Part shown: piece after piece, positions 45,262 through 54,705 of the stretch
How the letters are laid out: every line of letters begins with the position of its first letter
How positions within the stretch are numbered: the stretch's first letter is position 1
Source: RPQJ01 sp963777725
Lineage (GTDB): Bacteria > Pseudomonadota > Gammaproteobacteria > Steroidobacterales > Steroidobacteraceae
Direction: 5' to 3'
NCBI GenBank assembly: GCA_963777725.1
Contig: CAVZRR010000010.1
Location: 1-64,000, forward strand
Length of the DNA stretch: 64,000 nucleotides
Position numbers and translations under genes: made by a program
The notes under the pieces: model-generated
Told to the model about the DNA's origin: nothing
What the model saw: only the letters and a program-made list of their open reading frames with translations
The model's database searches: none

Positions 45262-46234
45262 ATGCGGTGGTTGCCCTCACTGATGATCGCGTTGCTGCTC
45301 GGCGCCGCGCCGGCCCGGGCCGAGTGGTTCTACCGCGAGGAAGCGATCATGGGCACGCGCGTGGCCGTGGAGCTCTGGACCGAGGATGCGGAACTCGCCA
45401 CGCGGGCCATGGCGGCGGTGATCGCCGAGATGCGGCGCACCGACGAGTTGATGAGCACGTACAAGCCGGAGAGCCAGCTCTCCGCAGTCAACGCCCACGC
45501 GTTCGAGCGGCCCGTCGACGGTCGATCGCGAGATCATCGAGGTCGTGGAACGCGCGCTCGAGTTCTCGCGGCTCAGCGATGGCGCTTTCGACATCACCTA
45601 TGCCAGCGTCGGCTACCTGTACGACTACCGCGCACACCAGCGACCGAGCGCAGAGCAGGTCGCGACCGCGCTGCCCGGCGTCGACTACCGCCAGGTGCAG
45701 GTGGATCGCGGCGCGAACACGATCCGTTTCCTGCGCAAGGGCGTGCGCATCGACCTCGGCGGCATCGGCAAGGGGCATGCAGTGGATCGCAGCATCGAGA
45801 CGCTGCGCGAACTCGGCATCGAGCACGCGATGGTCAACGCCGGGGGCGACACGCGCCTGCTCGGCGATCGCCGCGGCAAGCCGTGGATCGTCGGCGTCCG
45901 CGATCCCCGCAACGAAGGGCGGATGGTGACGCGCCTGCCGCTGGAGAACGAGGCGATCTCGACCTCGGGCGACTACGAGCGCTACTTCGAGGAGGATGGT
46001 GTGCGCTACCACCACATTCTCGTGCCCGGCACGGGCGAGGTGGCGCGGGCCGTGCGGAGCGCCACGATCATCGGCCCCGATGCGACGCTCACTGACGGCC
46101 TGTCGACCACCGTGTTCGTGCTCGGCGTGGAGCGCGGCATGGAGCTCGTGAGCCGGCTGTCGGGCGTCGAAGCGGTCATCGTCGACAAGGATGGCCGCAT
46201 CTTCTATTCGGACGGTCTGGCGCCGCCGCAATAG
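45262..46234 (+). pseudogene. apbE: FAD:protein FMN transferase, frameshifted
   Basis: About 323 residues once repaired, the ApbE length. Signal peptide to residue 21 (APARA), so it acts in the periplasm. Signatures: EAIMGTRVAVELW, DELMSTYKPESQLS, GFDITYASVGYLY-type core, DLGGIGKGHAVDR, NAGGDTRLLG and the Mg-binding TLTDGLSTTVFVLG. A one-base insertion near 45520 (GACGGTCGAT) shifts the frame before DREIIEVVERAL. The family covalently attaches FMN to threonines of exported proteins or reduces metals with bound FAD. DUF4266/DUF3570 genes at 32-33 kb are its usual partners in other genomes. Confidence 0.9.
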
Positions 46235-46237
46235 GAG

Positions 46238-46260
46238 TTGCGCGCTAGCTCGCGCGGCAA
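46238..46260 (+). terminator. Hairpin after apbE
   Basis: TTGCGCGC (46238-46245) pairs with GCGCGGCAA (46252-46260) with one bulged G and a 6-base loop, four bases after the apbE stop. There is no T-run; a weak terminator at best. Confidence 0.3.
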
Positions 46261-46304
46261 AGTGTGACGCAGTGCATTCTGCGTGCAGCGATACGCGCGT
46301 TTCG

Positions 46305-46334
46305 TTGACACGGCCGCGGTGCGCAGACGACGAT
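46305..46334 (+). promoter_or_regulatory. Candidate promoter of the riboswitch operon
   Basis: A perfect -35, TTGACA at 46305-46310, and GACGAT at 46329-46334 (3 of 6) with an 18-base spacer. Initiation about 7 bases later would place the first base of the transcript at about 46341, just before the aptamer, as expected for a riboswitch leader. Confidence 0.4.
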
Positions 46335-46346
46335 CCCATGCGACTG

Positions 46347-46424
46347 ACAAGGGCAAACCCGTCGAAAGACGGGGACGCAAAGCTTCCGGTCTTCGGGTCC
46401 CACCCATGACAGCGGGGTTGCCAG
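46347..46424 (+). ncRNA. Cyclic di-GMP-I (GEMM) riboswitch
   Basis: Near-perfect match to the GEMM-I aptamer: AGGGCAAACC, a stem closed by a GAAA tetraloop (CCCGTC-GAAA-GACGGG), the invariant GGGACGCAAAGC, a second stem at 46384-46402, and the closing AGCGGGGTTGCC at 46411-46422 that pairs with the 5' GGGCAA. The ligand is the second messenger cyclic di-GMP (established for this class). The ATG of the next gene is two bases after the aptamer. The only Shine-Dalgarno-like run (GCGGGG, 46412-46417; 8 bases from the ATG) lies in the aptamer's 3' strand, so control is probably translational. Confidence 0.93.
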
Positions 46425-46425
46425 C

Positions 46426-46965
46426 ATGCAACGCATGGATCGATTTGCGCGTGCCCGCAGGCGGGCACTGTTCGAGACGCTCGCGCTGCTCGCCGCAGCG
46501 GTGGCGGGCCTGCTCGTTTTTCCGATCGTCTCCGACGCGCGCCCGGCACCGGGCAGCGCGGCGCCCGACTTCGCCCTGAAGGCCACCGACGGCCGCAACC
46601 TCCGCCTGTCGGAGTACCGCGGCGACGTCGTCGTGCTCGCGTTCTGGGCGAGCTGGTGCGGTCCCTGCCGCGACACGCTCGCGCAACTGAACTCGCTGCC
46701 ATCGGCGTCCGGTGACGCGACTCCGGTCGTGCTCGGCGTCAATCTCGAAGGCGACGACGCGCGCGCTGCCGCGGTCGCGCAGTCGCTCGGCCTCGATTTT
46801 CCGACTCTGCTCGATGCGCGGCAGTCCGTCGGCCGGCTCTACGACGTCGACCGCCTGCCCCTGACGCTGCTGCTCGACCGGGACGGCGTCGTGCGTGGCG
46901 CCTGGTCGCAGCAAGGCATTTCGGGTGAGGAGATCGCCCGGCAGATCGAGGAGTTGAACCTGTGA
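46426..46965 (+). CDS. TlpA-type membrane-anchored thioredoxin
   Basis: 179 residues. One membrane helix at about 15-36 anchors a periplasmic thioredoxin domain with the redox site WCGPC at residues 77-81 (LAFWASWCGPCRDTL). ATG 46426 is read from a Shine-Dalgarno inside the preceding riboswitch; an alternative ATG at 46435 has none. It is the first gene of a tightly chained operon: its stop overlaps the next start (GTGA). Confidence 0.88.
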   Translation: MQRMDRFARARRRALFETLALLAAAVAGLLVFPIVSDARPAPGSAAPDFALKATDGRNLRLSEYRGDVVVLAFWASWCGPCRDTLAQLNSLPSASGDATPVVLGVNLEGDDARAAAVAQSLGLDFPTLLDARQSVGRLYDVDRLPLTLLLDRDGVVRGAWSQQGISGEEIARQIEELNL

Positions 46966-47531
46966 GCAGTTCGATCAGACGGCTTGCGGCGCGGTTGCGC
47001 TGGCAAGTTTGCGCCGGAGCCATGGTGGTGTGCGGTGGCCTGTTGCTTGGCGCGCCGGGACACGCCGCCGATCCTGCGCAGGACCTGCGCAGCGTCGACC
47101 AGGACGTCCAGGCCCTCAAGAAGCAGCTCGTGGACCTGAACCGGGACCTGTTCCGCCTCGAGGAGGAACTACTGTATCCGGCCAGCACGCAGGTCGCGGT
47201 GTTCCTGTCGCTCGACGTCGGCACGTTCTTCGCGCTCGACTCGGTGACGCTCAAGGTGGACGACAAGGAGGTCGCGAACTACCTGTACACGGAGCGCGAG
47301 GTGCAGGCGCTGCACCGCGGCGGCGTGCAGAAGCTGTTCCTCGGCAACCTGAAGGCCGGCGAGCACGAGATCGTCGCGTTCTTCACCGGCAAGGGCCCGC
47401 ACGAGCGCGACTATCGGCGCGGCACCACGCTCAAGTTCGACAAGGCCGTCGGCGCCAAGTACCTCGAGCTCCGCATCAGCGACCGGCAGGCCGCGCTGCA
47501 GCCGGAGTTCGTCGTGCGCCAGTGGGAGTAG
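46962..47531 (+). CDS. Periplasmic coiled-coil / beta-sandwich protein
   Basis: 189 residues. Signal peptide to about residue 36 (GAPGHAA), a short coiled coil (about 42-68: DVQALKKQLVDLNRDLFRLEEELL), then a beta-rich domain (VAVFLSLDVGTFFALDSV, VTLKVDDKEVANYLYTE, LKAGEHEIVAFFTG). I do not recognise a named family. Conserved position between the TlpA protein and the TPR proteins suggests a structural subunit of the same envelope machine. GTG start overlaps the upstream stop. Confidence 0.7.
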   Translation: MSSSIRRLAARLRWQVCAGAMVVCGGLLLGAPGHAADPAQDLRSVDQDVQALKKQLVDLNRDLFRLEEELLYPASTQVAVFLSLDVGTFFALDSVTLKVDDKEVANYLYTEREVQALHRGGVQKLFLGNLKAGEHEIVAFFTGKGPHERDYRRGTTLKFDKAVGAKYLELRISDRQAALQPEFVVRQWE

Positions 47532-47551
47532 GGGCCTCTCGAGGCTGACCC

Positions 47552-49432
47552 ATGAGCCGATCGCGTCACCGTCGCTGGTCGCTGATCTGTGTCGCCGGCG
47601 TGCTCGCCGGTGGCGTGGGCGTCGGTCATGCGCAGGATGCAGCGCGGGACCTGCCGCCCCCCGGCAAGGTCCGCGACCTCGACTACGGCGACGTGCTGTT
47701 CCACTTCTTCCAGGACGACTACTTCGACGCGCTGGTGCGCCTCGAGGTGTCGCGCGACCTGAACCGGATCGAGCATCACTCGGCGGAAGCCGAGTTGCTC
47801 TCGGGCGGCCTCTACCTGTCGCTGGGATTGCACGCCGAGGCCTCGCGAATCTTCAACCGACTGCTGGCTGGGCCGGTGCCGCAGTCGGTCAGCGACCGCG
47901 CGCACTTCTACCTGGCTCGCATCGGCTACCAGCGCGGCTACCACGCCGAGGCATGGCGCAGCCTCGAGCGCATTCGCGCGCCGCTGCCGGGCGCGCTCGA
48001 GTCAGAGCGCCGACTGCTTGCCTCGAACGTGCTGATGGCGCAGGGCCGCTTCAGCGAGGCCGTGGGCGCGCTGCAACACGCGAGCGACGACGACTGGGCG
48101 CCGTACGCGCGGTTCAATCTCGGCGTCGCGATGGTGCGCTCCGGCGCAGCCGAAGAGGGCAAGCGACTGCTCGAGTCGGTCGGGACGATGGCGGCTGAGT
48201 CCGACGAGGAGCGGTCGCTGCGCGATCGAGCCAACCTCGCACTGGGCTTCGCCCACCTGCAGGAACGCGCCGGCGAGCCGGCGGTCGCGGCGCTGAGCCG
48301 CGTCCGGCTGGATGGCCCGTTCACGAACCGCGCATTGCTCGGTCTCGGCTGGGCCGAGACGGACGTGCAGCGCCCCGAGCGCGCACTAGTGCCCTGGCTC
48401 GAGTTGCGGGAGGGCCGCCTGCTCGATTCCGCGGTGCAGGAATCGTTCCTCGCGGTGCCTTACGCCTACGCCCAGCTCGCGTCGAACGGCCAGGCGGCGC
48501 AGCAGTATCGCCTTGCGGTGCAGGCCTACGCCGTGGAATCCACGCGCATCGACGAATCGATCGCGGCCATACGCGAGGGTGGTTTCCTCGATGCGATCCT
48601 CGACGCCGCGCCACGGGACGAGACCGTCGGCTGGTTCTGGCAATTGCAGAACGTGCCGGACGCGCCGCACACGCGGTACCTGTATCACCTGCTCGCGTCG
48701 CACGAGTTCCAGGAAGGCCTGAAGAACTATCGCGACCTGCGCATCATGCAGCGCAACCTCGAGCGCTCGCGCGAGTCGCTTGAGGCATTCGATCACATGG
48801 TCGAAGCCCGCGAGATGGCCACCGCCGCGCGCGCGCCCCGCAAGGCCGAGGTGCTGGCCAGCACCGACCTCGACAGTCTCCTGCAGCGCCAGGACGCACT
48901 TACGGAGCGCGTCGCCGCCATCGCGGCGAACCGAGACGTGGCGGCACTGGCGACCGACGCCGAGCGCAAGCAGTGGGCCGCGTTGGAGCGAATCGAGCAC
49001 GTCCTGGCCGGGTTGCCGCCCGGCCCGCAGCGCGAGGCCCTGGCGGAACGGGCGCGCCTGCTCCGCGGAACGCAGCTCTGGCACTTCGACGCCGAGTACA
49101 AGCTGCGCCTGCGCCGAGCCGAGCAGTCGCTGCGCGAGACCGGGGCGTCGCTGGCCGAGGCCCGCGAGCGCGTCGCGCTCGTCGAGCAGGCCGGCGAATC
49201 CGCGCCGCGGGACACGGCGGGATTTGCACAACGCGTGGACGACCTCGCGCGACGGGTCGATGCGATCGGCCCGCGCATCGACACGACGGCCGCAGCGCAG
49301 CAGCAGATGCTGGCGAACGTCGCGGTGCAGGAACTCGAGGCGCAGAAGCGGCGACTCGCGAGCTATGCGATGCAGGCGCAGTTCGCTCTCGCCTCGCTCT
49401 ATGACGGTGCGACCGCCGGAGCTGAGCAATGA
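47552..49432 (+). CDS. Large periplasmic TPR/coiled-coil protein (GltD/PglI-like position)
   Basis: 626 residues. Signal peptide to about residue 27 (GVGHAQ). TPR-like helices over about 45-400 (ALVRLEVSRDLNRIEHHSAE, SLGLHAEASRIFNRLL, GRFSEAVGALQHA), then long coiled coils (about 410-610: SLLQRQDALTERVAAIAANRD, RRVDAIGPRIDTTAAAQQQ). The overall plan is that of the TPR proteins next to AgmX/AglRQS-type genes. The stop overlaps the next start (ATGA). Role: probable periplasmic scaffold. Confidence 0.72.
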   Translation: MSRSRHRRWSLICVAGVLAGGVGVGHAQDAARDLPPPGKVRDLDYGDVLFHFFQDDYFDALVRLEVSRDLNRIEHHSAEAELLSGGLYLSLGLHAEASRIFNRLLAGPVPQSVSDRAHFYLARIGYQRGYHAEAWRSLERIRAPLPGALESERRLLASNVLMAQGRFSEAVGALQHASDDDWAPYARFNLGVAMVRSGAAEEGKRLLESVGTMAAESDEERSLRDRANLALGFAHLQERAGEPAVAALSRVRLDGPFTNRALLGLGWAETDVQRPERALVPWLELREGRLLDSAVQESFLAVPYAYAQLASNGQAAQQYRLAVQAYAVESTRIDESIAAIREGGFLDAILDAAPRDETVGWFWQLQNVPDAPHTRYLYHLLASHEFQEGLKNYRDLRIMQRNLERSRESLEAFDHMVEAREMATAARAPRKAEVLASTDLDSLLQRQDALTERVAAIAANRDVAALATDAERKQWAALERIEHVLAGLPPGPQREALAERARLLRGTQLWHFDAEYKLRLRRAEQSLRETGASLAEARERVALVEQAGESAPRDTAGFAQRVDDLARRVDAIGPRIDTTAAAQQQMLANVAVQELEAQKRRLASYAMQAQFALASLYDGATAGAEQ

Positions 49433-52400
49433 GCGCGCGCCTGATCATGGCGGTGCTGGCCTGCCTGGCTTGCCAGGTGCCGCAGGCCGAAGCAGCACGC
49501 AAACCGCGCGGCCCGGCAACGCTCGCCGACCTCGCGACGCGCAGCGCCCCGGTACGGCCCGACGAGCCGGTCGTCGCGGACGTCGGGCTCGCCGCACGCA
49601 GCTACGAGGAATTCCTGCAGATCCCGGAGACGGATCCGGCGCTGCGCGCGCAGGCGCTGCGGCGACTGGGTGACCTCCGGCTGACGGAAGCCGAGAACCT
49701 GCGCGCGCAGGACGGCGCGACCAGCGAGCGGGCGACGGCGGTCGCGCGCGAGGCGATCGCAGCTTACGAGCGGCTGCTCGCCGAGCAGCCTCAGGGTGCG
49801 GACACGGACGTGGCCATTTACCAGCTCGCACGCGCGCACGAGAGCCTCGGCGAGCCCGACGCGGCGCTCGCGCGGCTCGACGAGCTGGTCGCGGGTCACC
49901 CGGACAGCGCGTACTACGACGAGGCGCAGTTCAGGCGCGGCGAGACGTTCTTCAGCGCGCAGCGCTACGCGGACGCCGAGCGTGCCTACGCCGCCGTGCT
50001 CGGTCGCAACGCCAGCTCTGCATTCCGCCAGCAGGCGCTCTACAAGCACGGCTGGTCGCTGTTCAAGCAGTCGCGGGACGAGGAGAGCAGCGCCTCGTTC
50101 CTGGCGTTGCTCGACGGCCTGCTGGTCGAAGGTGGCCGGGTTCGGCCGGGCGCGGACCTGTCGCGACCCGAGCAGGAACTGTCCGCCGACGCGATGCGGG
50201 CGCTCGCGATCACGTTCGCGGCGTCGGAAGGCCCGGTATCGCTGCAGGCAGCGCTCGACCGTCATGGCGCCGCGCCCTACGAGTCCCGGCTGTATCGCGC
50301 CCTCGGCGACTTGTACGTCGAGAAAGAGCGCTACCAGGACGGTGCCGAGGCGTACCGTGCCTTTGCGCGTCGCCGGCCACTGGATCCGGACGCGCCGCTG
50401 CTGCTGGTCGGCGCGACCGAAGCCTATGCGAAGGGCGGCTTCACTTCGCTGGTGCTGGATGGCAAGCGCCAGCTCGTCGAGGAATACGGTCCGCGCAGCG
50501 AGTTCTGGCGCACGCAGGGGCCCAACCTCGATCCGGCCGTGAGCAACGCCGTGCAGTCCAACCTGCTGGACCTCGCGCAGCACCACCACGCGTTGGCGCA
50601 GAAGAGTGGTTCCGCCACGGATCGCGATGCCGCCGTGCGCTGGTATCGTGACTACCTCGACGGCTTCGACGATGCACCGCAGGCGCCGGCGACGCGACTG
50701 CTGCTCGCCGACCTGCTGTTCGAAGGAGCGAACTTCGAGGCCGCCGCCGCCGAGTACGAGCGGGCGGCCTATTCGTACGGAGCCACTCCGGCTGCGGGTC
50801 GCGCCGGTTATGCAGCGCTGGTGGCCTATGACAAGGCCGAGGCGCAAGTGCCCGAGGCGCAGCGCGCCGCGCTGCGGCTGCGCGCGATCGACTCGTCGCT
50901 GCGCTTCGCCGACACATTCCCCGAGCAGACCGAGGTGCCGGGCGTGCTCGCCCGCACGACCAAGGCGCTGTTCGATGCGGGTGACCGCGAGCGGGCCGAA
51001 TCCGTCGCCCAGCGGCTGCTCGCGCTTGGTCCTCGTGCCGATGCCGGCCAGCAGCTGGTGGCGTGGACCGTGCTCGCGCACACGTATTTCGATTCCGCAC
51101 GCTTCGTCGAGGCGGAGCGTGCCTACGGCGAACTCTCGGCGCGGTTGCCGCTGCAGGACCCGCTTGCGTGCGGAGGTCACCGAGCGCCTGGCGGCATCGG
51201 TCTACCGACAAGCCGAGGCGAAGCAGGCGGCGGGCGACGTCGCCGGTGCCGTCAGCGAGTTCCTCCGCGTCGCGAGCGTCGCGCCCGCGTCGCCGGTCCG
51301 TGCCACCGCGGAGTACGACGCGGCCACGCTGCTCGTGACCGCGCAGCAGTGGAACGAGGCGGCGACCGTGCTCGAGGCATTCCGCCGCAATCATCCTGAG
51401 CATCCGTTGCAGGCCGATGCGACGCGCAAGCTTGCCGTGGCCTACCTCGAGGGCGGGCGTCAGCGCGAGGCTGCGGTCGAGCTCGAGCGTGTTGCCGCGA
51501 ATCCGGCCGAGGAGGCCGAGGTGCGCCGCGCCGCCTTGTGGCAGGCGGCCGAGCTATACACGGGCAGTGGGGACGTCGCGGCGGCGCGCCGCTCCTATGC
51601 CGAATACGTCGGGCGCTACCCGGCACCGTTCGAGCCGGCCATCGAGGCACGGCACGAGCTGGCGGAACTGGCTGCGAAGGCCAACGACGGCGCCGACCGC
51701 GTGCGCTGGCTGGACGACCTGATCGCTGCCGATCGTGCGGCGGGTGCCGCACGGACCGATCGCAGCCGCTTCCTGGCTGCCAGAGCATCGCTCGAGATCG
51801 CGCGACCGCTCGACGGTGCCGCGCGGGCCGTCAAGCTCGCGGCTCCGCTCGACCGCTCGCTGCTGGCCAAGAAGAAGGCACTCGAAGCAGCGCTGGCGGG
51901 TTACGGGCAGGCCGCCGAGTACGGCATCGCCGCAGTCACCACCGAGGCCAGCTTTGCAATGGCGGACCTGTATCGCCACCTTGGCCAGTCGCTGATGGAG
52001 TCCGAGCGGCCCGGCGACCTGTCGGCCGAGGAACTCGAGCAGTACGACCTGTTGCTCGAGGAGCAGGCGTTCCCATTCGAGGAGAAGGCCATTGGCATTC
52101 ATGAGAAGAACGCCAGTCGTGCCGCCACGGGTGTCTATGACGACTGGGTCAAGAAGAGCTATGCGGCGCTCGCGCAAATGAAGCCCGGTCGCTACGCGCG
52201 AATCGAGAGTCTCGACGGGGCGGACGCGACCGCCGTGACGCTGCCCGAGGTCGCGGCGCAATTCACGGCTGCCCGCGAGTCGCTCGAGGCCGAACGCGAT
52301 GCCGAGGCTCGGGAGATGCTGCTGGTCGCGCTGCAGCTTGACCCGACGAACCCGGCGGGCCTGAATCGACTCGGCATCGCCGAGCGTCGCCTGGGCGGTT

Positions 52401-52639
52401 TCGCCGAGGCGCGCGCCGCCTACGAACGCGCCATCGCGGCCGACCCCGCCTATGCCGAGCCGGAACGCAACCTGGCCGTGCTGCTCGACCTCTACCTCGG
52501 CGAGCCGGCGCAGGCACTGGTGCACTACGAGCGTTACCAGTCGCTCTCCGGCGACGTCGATCCGCAGGTCGCGGCTTGGCTCGTCGAGCTGCGCACGCGA
52601 CTCGGACAGGTTTCCCGCACCGCGGAGGTGCAGCCATGA
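49429..52639 (+). pseudogene. Large TPR protein (AglT/GltE-like), one frameshift
   Basis: About 1069 residues once repaired. Signal peptide ending near residue 22 (PQAEA), then many TPR repeats (IYQLARAHESLGEPDAALARL, QFRRGETFFSAQRYADAERAY, YRALGDLYVEKERYQDGAEAY; near the C-terminus LNRLGIAERRLGGFAEARAAY). A one-base insertion near 51165 (LPLQDP, then RLRAEVTERLAASVYRQ) breaks the frame; TPRs continue normally after it. Family comparison points to AglT/GltE-type TPR proteins of gliding motility gene sets. Overlaps start and stop with both neighbours. Confidence 0.75.
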
Positions 52640-52977
52640 ATGCCTGGAAGATCGTCGCAGCCGTGCTCGCGCTGGGCGCCGGCTACGGCGCATCGGCCAC
52701 CGATGCGCCCAAGCCGAAGCCGCAGGAGCGGGCGATCGACCGGCTGCAGCTCGATTCGACCGCCATCACGGGCAACCGCGAGCTGCCCAAGGTCATGAGC
52801 ATCGTGCCCTGGAAAGCCGCCGAGCCGCCGGCCGGGCCGGACCGACCGATGGGCAGCCTGATCGAAGAGGTGCTTTCGCCGCTGGATCGTGACGAATTCC
52901 GGCGCGAGATCACGTATTTCCGCGACCTGACGTCGCAAAGTCCCGACCGTACGTCCCCCGGAGCCAAAGAGCCATGA
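52636..52977 (+). CDS. Small secreted protein of the ExbB/ExbD operon
   Basis: 113 residues. Start ATG 52636 is preceded by GGAGG and overlaps the upstream stop. Signal peptide to about residue 22 (YGASA), no lipobox. The body is short and charged (TDAPKPKPQERAIDRLQLD; MGSLIEEVLSPLDRDEFRRE). No recognised domain. Its fixed position before the ExbB-type gene suggests a periplasmic accessory subunit. Stop overlaps the ExbB start (ATGA). Confidence 0.7.
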   Translation: MNAWKIVAAVLALGAGYGASATDAPKPKPQERAIDRLQLDSTAITGNRELPKVMSIVPWKAAEPPAGPDRPMGSLIEEVLSPLDRDEFRREITYFRDLTSQSPDRTSPGAKEP

Positions 52978-53681
52978 ATGCCTTCGACATGATCGTCAAC
53001 TTCTTCAAGCAGGGTGGAGCCTTCCTCTACCCGATTGCCGCCGTGTTCGCGGTCGGCCTCGGGTTCGCGGTCGAGCGCTTCATCTACCTGCACCGCGTCG
53101 CCAAGGGCAATCGCCGCCTGTGGGCCGAACTCGCGCCGTTGATCAAGATCGGCAATTTCCGCAAGGCCATGGAGCTTGCGGAGAAGACCGACTCGGCGCT
53201 GTCCACCGTGATGCGCTACGGCATGTCGCGGATCTCGACCGCCCACCGTCGCGAGGATATCGAGAAGGCGATGGAAGAGAGCCTGATCGAGGTCATCCCG
53301 CACCTCGAGAAGCGCACGCATTACCTCGCCACGCTGGCCAACGTCGGCATGCTGATGGGCCTGCTCGGCACCGTGATCGGCCTGATCAACGCATTCGCGG
53401 CCGTCGCGGCGGTCAATCCGGCGGAGAAGGCGGCGATGCTGTCGGCCAGCATCTCGGTGGCGATGAACAACACGGCGCTGGGCCTCGGCCTCGCGATCAC
53501 GCTGTTGCTCTGCCACATGTATCTCGAGACCAAGACCACCGAGCTGGTGGACAGCCTCGAGGTCGCGTCGATCAAGTTCCTGAACAGCATCACCGAGCGC
53601 CGGCAGGCAGTGGCGGAGCCGGCGAGCGCGGCGACGTCGGCCCGCGTCACCGAGAAGATCCTGGGGGCGGCGCGCGCATGA
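52974..53681 (+). CDS. ExbB/TolQ/MotA-type proton channel (AglR-like)
   Basis: 235 residues with three membrane helices (about 16-36, 117-139 and 162-185: AVFAVGLGFAVERFIYLHR; ANVGMLMGLLGTVIGLINAF; NNTALGLGLAITLLLCHMYLE) and a cytoplasmic loop of about 80 residues, the MotA/TolQ/ExbB family plan. With the two following ExbD-type proteins it would form a proton-motive-force-driven stator. Overlaps both neighbours by 4 bases, so stoichiometry is probably translation-coupled. Confidence 0.92.
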   Translation: MNAFDMIVNFFKQGGAFLYPIAAVFAVGLGFAVERFIYLHRVAKGNRRLWAELAPLIKIGNFRKAMELAEKTDSALSTVMRYGMSRISTAHRREDIEKAMEESLIEVIPHLEKRTHYLATLANVGMLMGLLGTVIGLINAFAAVAAVNPAEKAAMLSASISVAMNNTALGLGLAITLLLCHMYLETKTTELVDSLEVASIKFLNSITERRQAVAEPASAATSARVTEKILGAARA

Positions 53682-54187
53682 GGAGCTCGAAGCTCGCCCG
53701 GCGGCAGCTGCGCAACCATGCGCGCTACCGCGGTCGCAACGACCTGAACATCGTGCCGATGCTGGACGTGATGGTGATCCTCGCGTTCTTCCTGATCTTC
53801 ACGGCCGTGTTCTCGAAGACCAGCATCCTGGAGGTGCACCTGCCCGGTCCGGGGGCGAAGGCTGCACCGCAGGTGCCGGTGCTCGAGCTCGAGGTCATCG
53901 TGCGGCGGGGCGGGCTCGAGGTCGCGGATCGCAACTCGGGCGTGCTGACGACCGTGCCGGCCACGGCGACGGGCCAGGACGTCGTACGGTTGTCCGAGTA
54001 CCTCGAGAGCGTCAAGGCTCGCTTCCCCGACAAGCAGAACGCCACGCTCCTGGTGGCGGAAGACGTCGATTACGACACGATCGTGCAGGTCATGGACGCG
54101 GTCCGCGTCCGCCAGAGCACGGACGGCGGCAAGGTCGTGCGCCGTGAACTGTTCCCGCAGATCGCGCTGGGAGACGCTCCGATATGA
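53678..54187 (+). CDS. ExbD/TolR-type stator protein 1 (AglQ/AglS-like)
   Basis: 169 residues. One membrane helix at about 25-47 (LNIVPMLDVMVILAFFLIFT) with the proton-carrying aspartate of the ExbD/TolR family, then a periplasmic domain (EVHLPGPGAKAAPQVP; ATLLVAEDVDYDTIVQVMDAV). First of two ExbD-type genes in a row, as in aglQ-aglS. Overlaps both neighbours. Confidence 0.9.
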   Translation: MRSSKLARRQLRNHARYRGRNDLNIVPMLDVMVILAFFLIFTAVFSKTSILEVHLPGPGAKAAPQVPVLELEVIVRRGGLEVADRNSGVLTTVPATATGQDVVRLSEYLESVKARFPDKQNATLLVAEDVDYDTIVQVMDAVRVRQSTDGGKVVRRELFPQIALGDAPI

Positions 54188-54690
54188 TCCGCACCGGCAA
54201 GGCACGCCACGCGCGTCACGGCAAGGCCGGCGGCGGGCACGGCCCGCTCACGCTGATCCCGATGATCGACATGCTGATGATCCTCGTGGTCTACCTGCTG
54301 GTGCACTCCGCAGACACGGAGATCCTGCCCAACACGCAGAACATCTCGATCCCGCACTCGGCGTCGGAACTGAAACCACGGCCGGCGACGGTCGTGACCG
54401 TGACGCGCGACATGCTGTACGTGAATGGCGAGGCTGTCGTATCGGTCGCGGAAGTCGGCGGCTCGACCGAGCCCGTCATCGAAGCGCTGCAGGCCGCGCT
54501 CGGCCGCGAGGCGCCGCCGCTACTCCCGGGTGCGTCGGAACAGCGCGAAGTCACCGTGATGGCCGAAAAATCGCTGCCGTACGCCGTGCTGCGCAAGATC
54601 GTCGCGAGCTGCTCAGCCGCGGACTACACCAAGGTTTCGCTGGCAGTGGTCGAGCGTGAGCAGGCGCTCATGGCGCGGGCCGGGGCCTGA
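54184..54690 (+). CDS. ExbD/TolR-type stator protein 2
   Basis: 168 residues. Membrane helix at about 20-42 with the conserved aspartate (LTLIPMIDMLMILVVYLLV) and a periplasmic domain (ATVVTVTRDMLYVNGEAVVS; VMAEKSLPYAVLRKIVASC). Divergent from stator protein 1, so both are likely needed. The stop is 15 bases before the TonB-like gene. Confidence 0.9.
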   Translation: MIRTGKARHARHGKAGGGHGPLTLIPMIDMLMILVVYLLVHSADTEILPNTQNISIPHSASELKPRPATVVTVTRDMLYVNGEAVVSVAEVGGSTEPVIEALQAALGREAPPLLPGASEQREVTVMAEKSLPYAVLRKIVASCSAADYTKVSLAVVEREQALMARAGA

Positions 54691-54705
54691 CGGACGGGGC
54701 ACAGC

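Noticed and set aside
46435..46965. ATG 46435 as start of the TlpA-like gene
   Set aside because: No ribosome-binding site lies before it, while ATG 46426 has one inside the riboswitch strand at 8 bases.
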